A DNA stretch of 64,000 bases, taken from the NCBI GenBank assembly GCA_027488815.1, contig JAIYAX010000025.1:62001-126000 (forward strand), read 5' to 3'. Of this stretch, positions 63,275 to 64,000 are shown piece after piece (position 1 is the first letter of the stretch; each line of letters opens with the position of its first letter). The position numbers and the translations under genes are program-made. Below the pieces are notes generated by a model. The model worked only from the letters and a program-made list of their open reading frames with translations, was not told the origin of the DNA and ran no database searches. This DNA is from Cytophagaceae bacterium. Its GTDB lineage: Bacteria; Bacteroidota; Bacteroidia; Cytophagales; JAIYAX01.

Positions 63275-63903
63275 TGCAGGGGTTTACGCAATTTGACAAG
63301 CAAAAAAGTGCCTCTGAAATCCGCAGTCTCTTTGCTTATCAATTGCAGGGAACTGTGACGGATGATTTCCTCCAGGTTTCTGGTGATATCAGAGAAAAGC
63401 AGGTTGGTGACAGGGTTGAGCATTTTTCTCCAGATGGAAAGTTTCTGATTTCCGGGAACAAACTTATCAAATATGACCACTTCTCCACCCGGTTTTAACA
63501 CTCGCTCCACCTCTTTGATGCAAGCCACAGGATCGGGGATTACGGCCAGGATCAGGTGAAGCACTACGGCATCGAATTGTTCATCTTTCAAAGGCATCGC
63601 CTGTGCATCCATTACCTGCGCATCTACTTGCAGGCCCAATCGACTGGCACGCTTGCGCAGCTTATTGACCATAGCCGGAGTTAGGTCTGTTGCCACAATG
63701 GATACCTCTTTCGGTAGGAAAGAAAGGTCAAGGCCGGTACCAGCGCCGGGGATCAGCACCTTCATTCCTTTTTTAAGATTCAGTTGATCAATCGAACGCT
63801 TTCTGGAACCGGAAAACAGTCCCGCCACCCCATCATAAATAGGAGTATAAAGGGTGTATCGGATACGATTCCAACGATTGGTATTGATCTTCATCTTCAA
63901 CAT
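63271..63903 (-). CDS. Class I SAM-dependent methyltransferase
   Basis: This methyltransferase of about 210 aa has the S-adenosylmethionine-binding motif VLIPGAGTGLDLSFL (about residues 47-61), DAQAMPLKDEQFDAVVLHLIL and RVLKPGGEVVIFDKFVP, as in UbiE-like and other small-molecule methyltransferases. I start it at the ATG at 63903 rather than 63927, because the extra residues read through a terminator hairpin at 63909-63926. It is the first gene of a four-gene minus-strand set. The substrate is unknown. Confidence 0.9.
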   Translation of the reverse strand: MLKMKINTNRWNRIRYTLYTPIYDGVAGLFSGSRKRSIDQLNLKKGMKVLIPGAGTGLDLSFLPKEVSIVATDLTPAMVNKLRKRASRLGLQVDAQVMDAQAMPLKDEQFDAVVLHLILAVIPDPVACIKEVERVLKPGGEVVIFDKFVPGNQKLSIWRKMLNPVTNLLFSDITRNLEEIIRHSSLQLISKETADFRGTFLLVKLRKPLQ

Positions 63904-63926
63904 AAAAATGGCCGGATGCCCGGCCA
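63903..63926 (-). terminator. Terminator after the cyclophilin gene
   Basis: On the minus strand TGGCCGG, loop gcat and CCGGCCA form a 7-bp stem followed by TTTTTATG. It follows the cyclophilin stop at 63932 and lies directly before the methyltransferase start. Confidence 0.8.
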
Positions 63927-63931
63927 CTTAC

Positions 63932-64000
63932 TTAACTTTCTATGATTTTGATGGAATTGATCACATCGCCTTGTTTGATCTCATCCAAAACCTCCAAACC
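63932..64000 (-). CDS. Cyclophilin-type peptidyl-prolyl isomerase (only the last 22 residues)
   Basis: The reverse strand ends with 22 codons and TAA reading GLEVLDEIKQGDVINSIKII, a typical cyclophilin C-terminus (compare GxxVVDKIxxGDxIxSVxI). The gene continues beyond the window. The call rests on this short tail only. Confidence 0.65.
   Translation of the reverse strand, partial: GLEVLDEIKQGDVINSIKIIES

Noticed and set aside
1-64000. CRISPR array belonging to the cas6 gene
   Set aside because: I looked for regularly spaced repeats on both strands, particularly near 55280-56230, and saw none. Intergenic gaps in that area are too short.

Overview
The window is chromosomal DNA from a member of the Bacteroidota, most likely Cytophagia-like; I cannot name the genus. 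The reasons are two proteins that end in type IX secretion (T9SS) sorting domains, a T9SS plug protein, a HmuY lipoprotein, DUF3276, DUF2452 and DUF4442 proteins, FtsZ ending in the Bacteroidota-type HDNVD tail, the near absence of Shine-Dalgarno sequences, and TAnnTTTG promoter-like motifs. Genes are tightly packed, with many 4-bp ATGA overlaps and overlapping convergent ends.

Layout. 1-7058: end of the division and cell-wall cluster (ftsW, murG, murC, ftsQ, ftsA, ftsZ), all on the plus strand. 7059-9642: flavin reductase, a TIGR02757 protein and lycopene cyclase. 9635-12919: a large hybrid sensor kinase, then tRNA-Leu(GAG). 13392-16147: a T9SS-secreted YD-repeat protein, a LOG-family hydrolase and a DUF2452 protein. 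16173-18772: a minus-strand operon of kdsA, a transaldolase-CBS fusion and a KdsC-like phosphatase. 18826-26522: GAF sensor kinase, alpha/beta hydrolase, isoaspartyl peptidase, ABC-F protein, NTF2-like protein and a YjgN/M48 pair. 26540-36444: 2-oxoacid dehydrogenase E2, cinA, a secreted subtilase, paaN and a TPR protein. 36563-37411: an AT-rich DUF3800 gene. 37567-43622: an envelope cluster (GT2, GT39, PAP2, MurG-like glycosyltransferase, LpxH-like hydrolase, lipid kinase). 43739-46963: an accessory islet holding a REP-like hairpin, an IS1182-type element and an AT-rich erythromycin-esterase-like gene. 47065-51562: a haem-uptake locus (hmuY, TonB receptor, divergent AraC/PchR-like regulator). 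51625-56227: DUF58, DUF3276, AI-2E-type permease, ychF and a solitary cas6. 56209-64000: T9SS plug protein, a second ABC-F, small membrane proteins, a DUF2306/CarboxypepD fusion, and an operon of methyltransferase, DUF4442, Mpo1-like and LytTR proteins. The window closes on the tail of a cyclophilin.

The most interesting points are: (1) a transaldolase fused to a KdsD-like CBS pair, with changed active-site residues, between KDO-8-P synthase and its phosphatase; (2) a Cas6 nuclease with no array or other cas gene in view; (3) an IS transposase whose catalytic Glu lies behind a canonical -1 slippery heptamer, inserted in the loop of a hairpin next to a REP-like element; (4) an ABC-F protein in which the NBD2 P-loop and its partner, the NBD1 signature, are both degenerate. 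I could run no database searches. Family names rest on motif and sequence recognition, and residue numbers are approximate unless a motif fixes them.
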